A model generated the notes under the pieces. The model was given only the letters and a program-made list of their open reading frames with translations, was not told the DNA's origin and made no database searches. From an uncultured Lachnospiraceae bacterium (lineage in GTDB: Bacteria > Bacillota > Clostridia > Lachnospirales > Lachnospiraceae), in NCBI GenBank assembly GCA_910586955.1, contig CAJUMM010000003.1, positions 5,259-69,258 of the forward strand: 64,000 nt of DNA, read 5' to 3'. Within the stretch, counting starts at the first letter, position 1, and each line of letters begins with the position of its first letter. Both the position numbers and the translations under genes were made by a program. Below, one piece after another: positions 53,909 to 62,570 of the stretch.

Positions 53909-55267
53909 CTAACGCAGTATTTCTTTCAGATCCTCCAAGCCCTGGCTCATGCTGACCACCAGCACGCTGTCGCCTACCTCCAGGGTATCATTTCCTCCGG
54001 GAATAATAATCTGTCTCTTGCGGACAATACAGGCCACCAGATGGTTTTCCTTGATGGTCAGATCTTTCAGGGGAATTCCCGTATAATTGGTAGCTTCCCG
54101 GATCAGGAACTCCAGGGCTTCGATGCGGCCGTTGATCAGCTGGTAGACCGTCTCTACATTGGCGCTGCCCATGGAATTTTTCATGGCGCGCACATAGCTC
54201 ATAATCACGTTTGTAGTCACATTTTTTGCAGAAACCGTACTTTCTATCCCCAGTTCGTCCACCAGATGCTGGAGGGCATCCTCATTGACCTTTGTGATAA
54301 TCTTAGACACATTTTTGGTCTTGGCATACATGGACATAATGATATTCTCTTCGTCAATTCCCGTCAGGCTCACAAAGGCATCCGCATTGCCGATACCCTC
54401 CTCCTCTAAAAGCTCATGGTCTGTGGCGTTCCCATGGATAATGGTGGCCTTGGGCAGCAGCTCGCAGAGCTCCATACAGCGCTCCTTGCTCTGCTCAATG
54501 ATCTTTACCTGCATTCCCAGGGTCAGAAGCTGCCTGGAAAGGTAATAAGCCACCCGTCCGCCGCCGCAGATCAGCACTGTGCGCACCTTATTTCTCTTTG
54601 CTCCCACAAATTTGAAGAACTTCTCGATCTCCTTGTGGGAGGCTGCAATGTTGATCTTATCCCCCCGCCGGGTCACAAAGCTGCCGTCGGGAATATAGAC
54701 ATCGCTTCCTCTCTGGACGGCGCAGATCAGCATTTTAATCTGGTATTTCCGGTAAAGCTCCATCAGGGAAATACCGTCCATAGGGCTCTGCTCCCCGATG
54801 GTCACCTCTACAAGTTCCACCCGCCCTTTGGCAAAGGTCTCAATCTTGGCCGCAGAGGGAAAAATCAGTACACGGGAAATCTCCCCGGCAAGAACCAGCT
54901 CCGGATTTACCGCCATACTCAGTTTTAAATCTTCCTTAAACAGGTGCATCTGCTGGAAATACACAGGGTTCCGCACCCGGGCGATGGTCTGCTTGGCCCC
55001 CAGCCGCTTGGCCAGAAGGCAGCAGAGCATATTCAGTTCATCCGTAGAAGCACAGGCGATCACCAGATCCGCACCCGGCACGTCCGCCTCCTTCTGCACC
55101 TGGGCATTGGCGCCGTCTCCCACCACGCAGGACACATCCAGTTCATTGACCGCATCCCGCATTTTGCGCTCACTCTGATCAATCAGTGCTACGTTGTATT
55201 TCTCATCGGACAGCTGCTTTGCCAGTTTATGGCCCACTTTGCCGTCCCCGATAATCACGATATTCAT
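53909..55267 (-). CDS. trkA: Trk system peripheral membrane protein TrkA
   Basis: A 452-residue protein with two RCK modules, each a Rossmann NAD-binding part (IIGDGKVGHKLAKQL at residue 4; LICGGGRVAYYLSRQL near residue 229) and a TrkA-C part. It gates TrkH in response to nucleotides. It lies between DUF1653 (21 nt upstream) and trkH (14 nt downstream), in one operon. Confidence 0.95.
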   Translation of the reverse strand: MNIVIIGDGKVGHKLAKQLSDEKYNVALIDQSERKMRDAVNELDVSCVVGDGANAQVQKEADVPGADLVIACASTDELNMLCCLLAKRLGAKQTIARVRNPVYFQQMHLFKEDLKLSMAVNPELVLAGEISRVLIFPSAAKIETFAKGRVELVEVTIGEQSPMDGISLMELYRKYQIKMLICAVQRGSDVYIPDGSFVTRRGDKINIAASHKEIEKFFKFVGAKRNKVRTVLICGGGRVAYYLSRQLLTLGMQVKIIEQSKERCMELCELLPKATIIHGNATDHELLEEEGIGNADAFVSLTGIDEENIIMSMYAKTKNVSKIITKVNEDALQHLVDELGIESTVSAKNVTTNVIMSYVRAMKNSMGSANVETVYQLINGRIEALEFLIREATNYTGIPLKDLTIKENHLVACIVRKRQIIIPGGNDTLEVGDSVLVVSMSQGLEDLKEILR

Positions 55268-55288
55268 GTTCTTCTCCCCCTAGAAACC

Positions 55289-55744
55289 CTACCGGAACCG
55301 GTCTACCTCGAAATGTTCCATGGTTTTCAGGCAGTTCAAAATCTGCCGGTATTTATCCTGTGCACTGCCCGAAGACAGCCCGATATCCAGAGAGGCCGCA
55401 ATGCTCTCCATGAGATTTTCATCCTCATACCCCTGCCAGGCCTGAAACAGCTCCAGCTTATCCCGCATAGTCCTTGCGTCCAGAAACCGCAGCAGCATGG
55501 GATTCGCCTCCGTAGGCGGTTCTTCCTTCTCAAACCGGTACTTCTGTACCGCATCCGGGTATTTTTTCCGGTCCACCTCTCCCACAAACTCCTCGTAAGG
55601 GCGGACCCAGATTTCCTCGTCTCCGTACATAGCCTGGTACACCACCATTTTCTCATCCGTTCCGGAATGTCTCGCAACCGCGATTACCTGATACACACTG
55701 CCTTTAAAATGCCGGTAATACTCTCCTTGTTTTACCTCTCTCAC
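55289..55744 (-). CDS. DUF1653-domain protein
   Basis: A 151-residue soluble protein. The N-terminal half matches DUF1653 (GEYYRHFKGSVYQVIAVARHS, then VVYQAMYGDEEIWVRPYEEF). The C-terminal half is helical and unassigned. The role is unknown. Starts with GTG after a weak AAGGG. The TATAAT at 55761-55766, at the edge of the repeat, is too close to be a good promoter. Confidence 0.85.
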   Translation of the reverse strand: MREVKQGEYYRHFKGSVYQVIAVARHSGTDEKMVVYQAMYGDEEIWVRPYEEFVGEVDRKKYPDAVQKYRFEKEEPPTEANPMLLRFLDARTMRDKLELFQAWQGYEDENLMESIAASLDIGLSSGSAQDKYRQILNCLKTMEHFEVDRFR

Positions 55745-55766
55745 GGAAACCCTTCTTTCTATTATA

Positions 55767-55970
55767 AGTTCCGCATCCGCCCTCCCTGCGCACTTCCATT
55801 AGAAGCATTCACGGCCGCTTTCGCGTCCGCTCATCCTTCTGGGCGCACTTCGGGCTCCTGCTGGTTTTAGTTCCGCATCCGCCCTCCCTGCGCACCTCCA
55901 CTAGAAGTATTCACGGCCGCTTTCGCGTCCGCTCATCCTTCTGGGCGCACTTCGGGCTCCTGCTGTTTTC
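55767..55970. repeat. Tandem pair of 102-bp palindromic repeats
   Basis: Two copies, starts 55767 and 55869, both beginning AGTTCCGCATCCGCCC and ending GGGCTCCTGCTG(G)TTTT. The internal core CGGCCGCTTTCGCGTCCG and flanking GAAG/CTTCT arms make a hairpin of the same design as at 50657-50872. Situated between the AI-2E transporter and DUF1653 genes. Confidence 0.92.
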
Positions 55971-56021
55971 CCAATACAAGCTAGTGTACCACATTTAGAA
56001 GAAAAAGAAAAGCCCTGCTAT

Positions 56022-57161
56022 TCAGCCTTTCCCTTCCAGCCTCTTATATACCCATTCCCGGACCAATGCGTAGATCACGGAAGCCAGAGGAATAAAGACC
56101 AGCATTCCCACGATTCCCATTAAACTGCCGCCTACGGTCACTGCAGCCAGCACCCAGATGGAGGGCAGGCCTACGGAATTTCCCACTACGTGGGGATAAA
56201 TGAGATTTCCCTCCAGCTGCTGGAGTACGAAAAACAGTATCACAAAGCCCAGGGCCTGCATGGGATTTACCATCAGGATCAGAAAGGCTCCCACCACGCA
56301 GCCGATAAATGCACCGAACACCGGGATCAGGGCCGTAAAGGCTACCAGGATTCCCACCAGCAGCGCATAGGGAAATCTAAGAATGCTCATGGATACAAAA
56401 AACATAACTCCCAGGATTACCGCCTCCAGGCACTGGCCGGTGATAAAACTGGAAAAGGTGCGGTGGCTTAAGGAACATACATGCAGAATATATTCTACTT
56501 TTTTTGCAGGAAGGATCGCCCGCAAAAGCTTTTCCCCCTGGGCGCCCAGCCTCTCCTTTTGGAGCAGAATGTAAAAGGAAAATACAAGGGCAATAAAGAA
56601 GGTGGTGACTGCGCTTATGATTGTCTTGGCCACAGTTACCGTGGAGGACAGGACGCTCCCGGCTCCGTTCCGGAAAAAGGAAAGGGCGGTCTCTATCATT
56701 TTCTCCCAGTTCAGCTCAATGGTCTCCAGCCAGGCGGTAATCTGCTGGTTATCATCAAAAAGCTCTTCCAGCCATACCTGGGCCTTGGGCAGAAAGGCTT
56801 CCACCGTGCTGCCAAGACTGCCAAAGGTTGCGCTCAGCTCCGGTACTACAACAAAGATCACCACGGCAATCACCGCACATACCAGAACCAGCGCCCCGGC
56901 CAGGCTCAAGGGACGGGCCAGCTTGCCCTGGAGTTTATGCCCCGGCAGATCCTTCTTGGGGAACCATTTCTTTTCCAGCGCCGACATAGGCACATTCAAG
57001 ACAAAGGCCATAGCGCCGCCCAGGGCGAAAGGCCAGCAGATATTCCACAGAAAACCTACGGCTCCCAGTACCACGTCCAGTCTCTGTACGCCTACCAGAA
57101 GCAGAACCGTAAAGGTAATCAGCAGCATCAGTTTCTTCATATTTTCTTGATTCAAATTCAT
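56022..57161 (-). CDS. AI-2E family transporter
   Basis: A 379-residue membrane protein with about seven to eight helices and the family block near the C-terminus (LVAFTALIPVFGAFIGCVVGA, then NPMQALGFVILFFVLQQLEGNLIYPHVVG). The family is named for autoinducer-2 export, but most members are of unknown substrate, including Na+/H+ exchangers. GGAGAG precedes the ATG. Confidence 0.92.
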   Translation of the reverse strand: MNLNQENMKKLMLLITFTVLLLVGVQRLDVVLGAVGFLWNICWPFALGGAMAFVLNVPMSALEKKWFPKKDLPGHKLQGKLARPLSLAGALVLVCAVIAVVIFVVVPELSATFGSLGSTVEAFLPKAQVWLEELFDDNQQITAWLETIELNWEKMIETALSFFRNGAGSVLSSTVTVAKTIISAVTTFFIALVFSFYILLQKERLGAQGEKLLRAILPAKKVEYILHVCSLSHRTFSSFITGQCLEAVILGVMFFVSMSILRFPYALLVGILVAFTALIPVFGAFIGCVVGAFLILMVNPMQALGFVILFFVLQQLEGNLIYPHVVGNSVGLPSIWVLAAVTVGGSLMGIVGMLVFIPLASVIYALVREWVYKRLEGKG

Positions 57162-57184
57162 AGTCCTCTCTCCTTATTGCAACT

Positions 57185-57213
57185 ATTATACGCCAGGAGC
57201 CCTAAAAGAACAA
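57185..57213 (-). promoter_or_regulatory. Promoter of the AI-2E gene
   Basis: Perfect TATAAT (57185-57190) with a weak TTGTTC (57208-57213) at 17 bp. Confidence 0.55.
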
Positions 57214-57244
57214 TATTGTTTTCCTTGTATTTTTATTGTAACTA

Positions 57245-57273
57245 TTGACATTACATCAAAACCGTGATATAGT
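57245..57273 (+). promoter_or_regulatory. Promoter of the macro-domain gene
   Basis: Perfect TTGACA (57245-57250), 17-bp spacer, TATAGT (57268-57273). Confidence 0.8.
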
Positions 57274-57337
57274 ACCAGAGACAGCCGGAACTCCAGGAGC
57301 CATGACGAATTTCGAAAAATAAAGGATGGTACTGCAA

Positions 57338-58162
57338 ATGAAAATCTTAACTCACACCGATTTGCTCTTAGAAAAATTAAAAGAAGACTCCCTTCCGTAC
57401 AAGGACCTGGAAACCGCCGGATACACCCTGGCAGAAAAGAAACAGGCCATCCGTTCCCTGATGAATATCCGTATGCCCAAAGACCTTTCCCCCGAGCTTC
57501 TCCGTCTCCAGGATGCCTATCTCCGGGAAGAGCTGGCAGCAAAAGGCACCGTATCCCTGGCGGACATTCCCACCATCCGGGAATCCGGCAGCGACTCCCC
57601 CTTCGGAGACAAAATCTCCCTCTGGCAGGGGGACATTACCAGACTGAAAACGGGCGCCATCGTAAACGCCGCCAACTCCCGGCTTTTGGGATGCTTTATT
57701 CCCTGCCACAGATGCGTTGACAATGCCATTCACAGCGGGGCGGGTATGGAGCTCAGGGAAGAATGCAGCCGCATCATGGACCGCCGGCGGGCGGAATACG
57801 GCGGGAATTACCAGGAGCCCACAGGCACAGCCACCCTCACCCGGGCTTACAATCTGCCCTGTGACTATGTGATCCATACGGTGGGTCCCATTGTCCCCGG
57901 CAGGCTCACCGATGCCCTCTGCCGGGATCTGCAGAACTGCTATGAAAGCGTCCTGGACTGCTGCATGGAACACGGCATCCGCTCCGTAGCTTTTTGCTGC
58001 ATTTCTACAGGGGAATTTCATTTTCCAAGAGAGCGGGCCGCAGAAATTGCCTGGAATACCGTAACGGACTTCCTGGCGGTACATGGGGCTTCCATGGAGC
58101 GGATTATTTTCAATGTGTTCCAGGATGCAGATAGAAAATCCTATGAAAAAATGTATGCCTGA
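57338..58162 (+). CDS. Zinc-containing macro-domain protein-ADP-ribose hydrolase
   Basis: A 274-residue protein. A helical N-terminus (residues 1-75) precedes a macro domain: WQGDITRLKTGAIVNAANS near residue 93, then FIPCHRCVDNAIHSGAG, whose Cys/His cluster is the zinc site of the ZnMacro class, then YVIHTVGP and CCISTGEFHFP. Characterised relatives remove ADP-ribose from proteins and often sit with a SirTM sirtuin and lipoate-carrier genes; none are adjacent here. ATG 57338 is preferred; an ATG 12 nt upstream abuts the AAAGG. Confidence 0.92.
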   Translation: MKILTHTDLLLEKLKEDSLPYKDLETAGYTLAEKKQAIRSLMNIRMPKDLSPELLRLQDAYLREELAAKGTVSLADIPTIRESGSDSPFGDKISLWQGDITRLKTGAIVNAANSRLLGCFIPCHRCVDNAIHSGAGMELREECSRIMDRRRAEYGGNYQEPTGTATLTRAYNLPCDYVIHTVGPIVPGRLTDALCRDLQNCYESVLDCCMEHGIRSVAFCCISTGEFHFPRERAAEIAWNTVTDFLAVHGASMERIIFNVFQDADRKSYEKMYA

Positions 58163-58170
58163 CTCCTTTC

Positions 58171-59082
58171 CTAAGCCAGAATCAGACACCAGAGAGGAAT
58201 AGTCACCATAGAAAATACCGTAGACAGCACCACGCACTTGGTAGCCAGTACCGCGTCGCAGCCGTATTTCTCAGCCAGAACCGCCGTGGTGCTGCCGGCA
58301 GGCATACCGGTAAGAGTGACAATCACCCCCCGGACCGTGCCGCCTAACCCTGCAGCCCTGCACAGAAGCAGTGCAAGAAACGGCAGCAGAAGCAGGCGGA
58401 AGGCCGAATAGTACAGAGCCTTCTTATCCGCCACGCTTCTTAAGGGGACTGATGCCAGAATGGTGCCCACAAGAGCCATGGACAGGAACGTATTTGCCCC
58501 TGCCACATTCCGGATAGTCATGGAGATTATTTCCGGAAGCTTCACCGGAAGGAACAGGAGCAAAAGCCCCAGGACCGCTGCCAGAATGCAGGGATGGGTG
58601 CAGGTCTTCTTAAGAAAGGCTTTCCCCCCTGTCACTTTGGTAAAGCACATAAGCCCCAGGGACCACATATAAAGCCGGAGGGGAACCGCATAAATAGAGG
58701 CGTACATAAGCCCTTCACTTCCAAAAATCCCCTCTGCCACCGGATTGCCCAGGATCCCCGCATTGGAGACAACCGAGGCATACTCCATAATCCGGCGCTC
58801 CGAAAGAGGCAGAAAGCGAAACGCCGCCTTTCCTGCCAGGAAGGAAATAAATAGAATCAGGATTGTGATCAGAAAAATCTTCCCGCAGGTCTCAAGAAGC
58901 TCCCCTGTCAGCTCTATCTGAAAGGATTTGAGAATGCTGCAGGGCAGGGTCACAAAGAGTACCAAGTCCGTAAGAAGCCTCTCCCCTTCCTCCGTAATCA
59001 TATGGATTTTCCGCAGCAGGAAACCCAGGAGCATGATTAGAAACAGCATGCCCTGGGTGTTGTACATTCCCGAAAAGCTCAT
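58171..59082 (-). CDS. AEC (auxin efflux carrier) family transporter
   Basis: A 303-residue membrane protein with ten predicted helices. The family pattern is seen in VVSNAGILGNPVAEGIFG and the C-terminal GMPAGSTTAVLAEKYGCD. Bacterial members export or import organic acids such as malate. It is the last visible gene of the PTS operon, 21 nt after the alcohol dehydrogenase gene. Confidence 0.9.
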   Translation of the reverse strand: MSFSGMYNTQGMLFLIMLLGFLLRKIHMITEEGERLLTDLVLFVTLPCSILKSFQIELTGELLETCGKIFLITILILFISFLAGKAAFRFLPLSERRIMEYASVVSNAGILGNPVAEGIFGSEGLMYASIYAVPLRLYMWSLGLMCFTKVTGGKAFLKKTCTHPCILAAVLGLLLLFLPVKLPEIISMTIRNVAGANTFLSMALVGTILASVPLRSVADKKALYYSAFRLLLLPFLALLLCRAAGLGGTVRGVIVTLTGMPAGSTTAVLAEKYGCDAVLATKCVVLSTVFSMVTIPLWCLILA

Positions 59083-59103
59083 GTCCAGCCCCTGTCTGCC
59101 CTT

Positions 59104-60276
59104 TTACTGGGCCAGTTTATATACCTCCATGACCATATCCGCATCAAAGGCCGAATAGGCCCCGGCCTTTCCGGTCCCGGAAATCTTCATGGCGTTTGCC
59201 GCACAGGTTCCTAAGTCTTCCGCCTGGATCCCGATATCCTTAAGCCTGGTAGGCAAGCCCATGCGCTTCTGCCAGTCTTCCAGGCTGCGCAGGCCCTCCA
59301 TCACCGTATCCTCCTGGCTGTCATACAGATGGGCCCCCATACAGTTTACGGCCCAGCGGACAAATTTCGTCGGATTCTTTTTCCAGGCATATTTTACCCA
59401 GGCGTCCGTGATAATGGAAAGAATCTCCCCATGGGTGCGCTTGAAGGTAACGGTAACGGGATTCTCCATGTGATGGCACACCCAGTCTCCCATCTCCCCG
59501 GCCGCCGGCTTGGTATTGGACATGGCCATAATAGCCGCCAGGTTTAAGTTGGCACGGGCGTCATAGTCCGTAGGATTCTCAATGGCCTTAAGCCCCTCTT
59601 TCAGGACTGCTTTCACAATTCCCTCAAAGTATCCTTCCATAATCTCGTTTCCGTTGATGGGGGCGAAATACACCTCCCAGCAGTGGGAAAGAATGTCCAT
59701 AGCCCCGCAGGCCGTCATTTTCGGCGGCAGGGTATATGCAAATTCCGGATTGATAATGGCAAAGTCAAAGAAAAATCCCAGGTTATACAGTCCCACCTTC
59801 TCAGGCACCTCTAAGCTGTCGTCCACCACCATGGCGCAAAGAGACTGCTCGCTTCCGGTTCCTCCAAGGGTAGATACCACCCCGTGGGGAATCACCGGAT
59901 AGGGCGTGAAAATATCCCGGTTTACAAACAGGCTCTCCTCCATATTTGCCTGGACTGCAATGAATTTTGCCGTATCCATCACGGAGCCGCCGCCTACCGC
60001 AAGGATAAAATCTACCGGTTTTTCCTTCACGGTCCGGATCCCCTCTTTGCAGTAGCTAAGCTTGGGATTGGGCTTCACATCTCCCATCTCATAGTAGGAA
60101 ATGCCGTTCTCCTCCAGGGATGCCCGGATATCCGCCAGGATATTTTTCAGATAATCCCCGCTGTCATGGACAATCAGGCATTTATCGCCGTATTTCTTTA
60201 TCTCTGCCCCCACGGTTTTGTGGGTGTCTTTTCCGAAAATTACATTTGTTTTCTGTGAATCAAAAAAATTATTCAT
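59104..60276 (-). CDS. Iron-containing alcohol dehydrogenase (BdhA/YqhD-like)
   Basis: A 390-residue NAD(P)-dependent enzyme with the dinucleotide block AVGGGSVMDTAKFIA near residue 94, a STLGGTGSE block and the metal-ligand His in MDILSHCWE and the HGEILSI region. It reduces aldehydes to alcohols. GGGAGG precedes the ATG. Its place after PTS EIIA suggests it handles a product of the imported sugar or sugar alcohol, which is inference. Confidence 0.93.
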   Translation of the reverse strand: MNNFFDSQKTNVIFGKDTHKTVGAEIKKYGDKCLIVHDSGDYLKNILADIRASLEENGISYYEMGDVKPNPKLSYCKEGIRTVKEKPVDFILAVGGGSVMDTAKFIAVQANMEESLFVNRDIFTPYPVIPHGVVSTLGGTGSEQSLCAMVVDDSLEVPEKVGLYNLGFFFDFAIINPEFAYTLPPKMTACGAMDILSHCWEVYFAPINGNEIMEGYFEGIVKAVLKEGLKAIENPTDYDARANLNLAAIMAMSNTKPAAGEMGDWVCHHMENPVTVTFKRTHGEILSIITDAWVKYAWKKNPTKFVRWAVNCMGAHLYDSQEDTVMEGLRSLEDWQKRMGLPTRLKDIGIQAEDLGTCAANAMKISGTGKAGAYSAFDADMVMEVYKLAQ

Positions 60277-60291
60277 ACTATTTCCTCCCGC

Positions 60292-60708
60292 TTACTCTAA
60301 AATTCCAAGCTCCTTCATCCAGGCATTTACGTCGATCATGGCTTCCCTGGAGGGGGTGAGCGTCCCCTCGCAAAGTCCGGCTGCACTGGCGTCCTCTCCC
60401 AGCTGGCTCACCACATCAATTACCATGGGAAGGTTCATCCCCGTCATATGACGGAACCGGTAGTGCTCCATCAGACGGCTTACACAGTTAAAAGGCGTGC
60501 CATTGGGAATGTCCGTCATAACAATGGCCTCCCCCACAGCCAGGGCTTCTTTCAGCTTCTCCTCCACCTTTGCCGTCAAATCTTCCACTCCGTCTTCCGG
60601 CTCAAAGGTAATGGATGTAAGGTCCGGCTGTTCTCCAATGAGCATCGTGGTGCTCTCCACCATTCCCTTGGCCATACCGCCGTGGGAGACTAAAATTACT
60701 GTAATCAT
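60292..60708 (-). CDS. PTS mannose-family EIIA component
   Basis: A 138-residue EIIA of the mannose type, phosphorylated on His9 in VSHGGMAKG. It passes phosphate from HPr to EIIB. No EIIB is in the window; it may lie beyond the right edge. ATG 60708 follows GAGGTGG. It is separated from EIIC/EIID by three non-PTS genes, an uncommon order. Confidence 0.93.
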   Translation of the reverse strand: MITVILVSHGGMAKGMVESTTMLIGEQPDLTSITFEPEDGVEDLTAKVEEKLKEALAVGEAIVMTDIPNGTPFNCVSRLMEHYRFRHMTGMNLPMVIDVVSQLGEDASAAGLCEGTLTPSREAMIDVNAWMKELGILE

Positions 60709-60731
60709 CTGCTGCCACCTCTCTTTGTCTT

Positions 60732-61157
60732 CTACCTCGTCTTCTTCCATTTAGACGCCACATACTCCTGCATATTTTTACACAGCTTTGAGTTCTGGTA
60801 AATATCTGCCGCCATGGACATCTGAAGTTTCAGGGTACATACCGTCCCGTTGTCATTATAGGAAAGGAGCACCTGCCCGAAAACATCCCGGAGAGCACCC
60901 TTCTCTCCTATCCCAATCCTGCGCCCTGTCTCCTCGTCCACCAGCTCCAGGCCCAGGACACTGGCATAAGGGATCATCACGGAACAAAAAGACGCCTCGT
61001 CCCCGTCTGCGGACCGGATGACAATAGCTTTCTCCAAGGTCCGGACGTGAACCACCGCCTGTTCCGGATTTAAAGGATCCCCGCCCAGATATATCATCTC
61101 ATACTGCCAGCCCAGCACATCCTGCTTTTTCCGCATCCATCCTTTTTCTTTTCCCAT
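60732..61157 (-). CDS. Conserved-looking small protein of unknown function in PTS operon
   Basis: A 141-residue soluble protein that appears beta-rich (YEMIYLGGDP, AVVHVRTLEKAIVIRS, VCTLKLQMSMAADI). No motif recognised. ATG 61157 follows GAGG by 8 nt. It sits 10 nt after the esterase gene and 23 nt before EIIA, so it is part of the operon. Confidence 0.7.
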   Translation of the reverse strand: MGKEKGWMRKKQDVLGWQYEMIYLGGDPLNPEQAVVHVRTLEKAIVIRSADGDEASFCSVMIPYASVLGLELVDEETGRRIGIGEKGALRDVFGQVLLSYNDNGTVCTLKLQMSMAADIYQNSKLCKNMQEYVASKWKKTR

Positions 61158-61167
61158 CCGCCTGTCC

Positions 61168-62070
61168 TCATTTTTTCTGCCAGTGAAGCTTTTCCCGCAG
61201 GAAACCTTCCACGATGTCCATAACCTGCGCCGTCCAGAAGGGAGCGCCTCCGTGAGCGGCATTGTGAATGCGGTACATCAGGGCATCCTTACCCGCTTTT
61301 TTCATTTCCCGGTACAGGATTACGCTCTGCTCAAAACTGCAGCTCTTGTCCTTATCTCCATGGAAGATCAGCACTGCCGGAGTATCCGGCCCCTCCAGGT
61401 AGGAGGTGGGGCTTGCCTCCCTGGCCAAATCCAGATGTTCTTTCACGGGCACCCCTAAGACCTGATCAAGATGCTCGGTGGAACCGGAATGGTAGTCAAT
61501 CATGGCCGGGAGATAGGAAGGCCCGTAATAATCTACCACTGCCCGGATCTTCACGCTTTCCTGGCGGTACTTGGGCATTAAAGCCATCAAAAGCACCGTG
61601 TGGGCCCCGGAAGAGCTGCCCCAGACGGCGGTCTTCGAGGTATCCCAGCCCATGTCCTCTGCATGGTCCGCCAGGAACCTTAAGGCTCTCCACCCGTCAT
61701 CCGGCTGCTCCGGGAAATGATGCTCCGGCGCCGGACGGTACTGGGCACTGGCAACGATAAATCCCCGCCGGGCCATTTCCACCAGCTGGGGAATCCCCGG
61801 CGTCACACTCTGTTTCTGCCACGCAGAGCCCCGGACAAACAAAATCAAGGGCCGTTTCTCCTCCCCGTTTCCTATAGAAGGAAGCAAAAGCTGGAGTTTC
61901 AGGGAGGTCCCCTCCACATTTGCAAATTCAATATCCTGAATATATTTTACAATCTTGACCTGGGAGAAATCCGCCTCCAGCTGTCTCATGCCCTCTTCTG
62001 CCAGCGGGGATGCTTCCATGTCGTCAGCCGGAATGCTCCAACACTCATTTTCCGAACGAAGATTCACCAT
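61168..62070 (-). CDS. Alpha/beta-hydrolase, acyl-esterase type
   Basis: A 300-residue BD-FAE/esterase-like hydrolase. The oxyanion loop LFVRGSAW replaces the usual HGGG. The nucleophile is in GSSSGAH near residue 151, the acid in IFHGDKDK, and the His in IHNAAHGG. It probably removes acetyl or other acyl groups from the sugar taken up by the PTS. Its start overlaps the upstream small gene by 7 nt. Confidence 0.88.
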   Translation of the reverse strand: MVNLRSENECWSIPADDMEASPLAEEGMRQLEADFSQVKIVKYIQDIEFANVEGTSLKLQLLLPSIGNGEEKRPLILFVRGSAWQKQSVTPGIPQLVEMARRGFIVASAQYRPAPEHHFPEQPDDGWRALRFLADHAEDMGWDTSKTAVWGSSSGAHTVLLMALMPKYRQESVKIRAVVDYYGPSYLPAMIDYHSGSTEHLDQVLGVPVKEHLDLAREASPTSYLEGPDTPAVLIFHGDKDKSCSFEQSVILYREMKKAGKDALMYRIHNAAHGGAPFWTAQVMDIVEGFLREKLHWQKK

Positions 62071-62462
62071 TCTTCCCCCTCTATTTTTTGAAGTATCATG
62101 CCGGCCTCCATGGTGCAGGCAATATCAAAATAGTACCGCCGGCCGGCCTCTGCCTTTATATTTAACACCGGACTGGCCAATCCGTCCAGCTTTACATACA
62201 CTTTGTGAAAACCCGGCGGGCAGAGAATCCCGCACTGGGCGTCCAGGCCAATCCGGTATACCTCACTGCCATCCAGGAAGATCCGGAATTTCCTGGCGTT
62301 CCCCCGGATGCAGTGTTCCCGGAGAAAAGACAGCATGGCCTCACCGCTCTCTTCCAGCTCCTTCTCATCTACCGGATCGAACCGCTCCAAAAGATTTGCA
62401 GCCGGCCGGTATGTATCCGGATGAGCCTTCAGCATCTGTCCCAGTTTATCCAGAAATCCCAT
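62064..62462 (-). CDS. Small protein of unknown function, PEGA/DUF2846-like beta domain
   Basis: A 132-residue protein. Residues 60-125 look like a beta-sandwich (FRIFLDGSEVYRI, CPPGFHKVYVKLDG, AEAGRRYYFDI), similar in layout to PEGA or DUF2846 domains. There is no signal peptide. It overlaps the esterase gene by 7 nt. The family assignment is tentative. Confidence 0.65.
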   Translation of the reverse strand: MGFLDKLGQMLKAHPDTYRPAANLLERFDPVDEKELEESGEAMLSFLREHCIRGNARKFRIFLDGSEVYRIGLDAQCGILCPPGFHKVYVKLDGLASPVLNIKAEAGRRYYFDIACTMEAGMILQKIEGEEW

Positions 62463-62490
62463 AAAACGCCTCCTTTTTGGCTGTCCCTGT

Positions 62491-62540
62491 AGAGAAAGAG
62501 GCGGCTTCTAAAGCTGTAATGCCTCCCTTAAGCCGCCTCT
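62491..62540 (-). terminator. Intercistronic hairpin after EIID
   Basis: GAGGCGGCTT pairs with AAGCCGCCTC, followed by TTTCTCT on the minus strand. It probably reduces read-through into the downstream non-PTS genes. Confidence 0.7.
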
Positions 62541-62570
62541 CTCCATCACTTTGTATACTCTGCCATGCAG

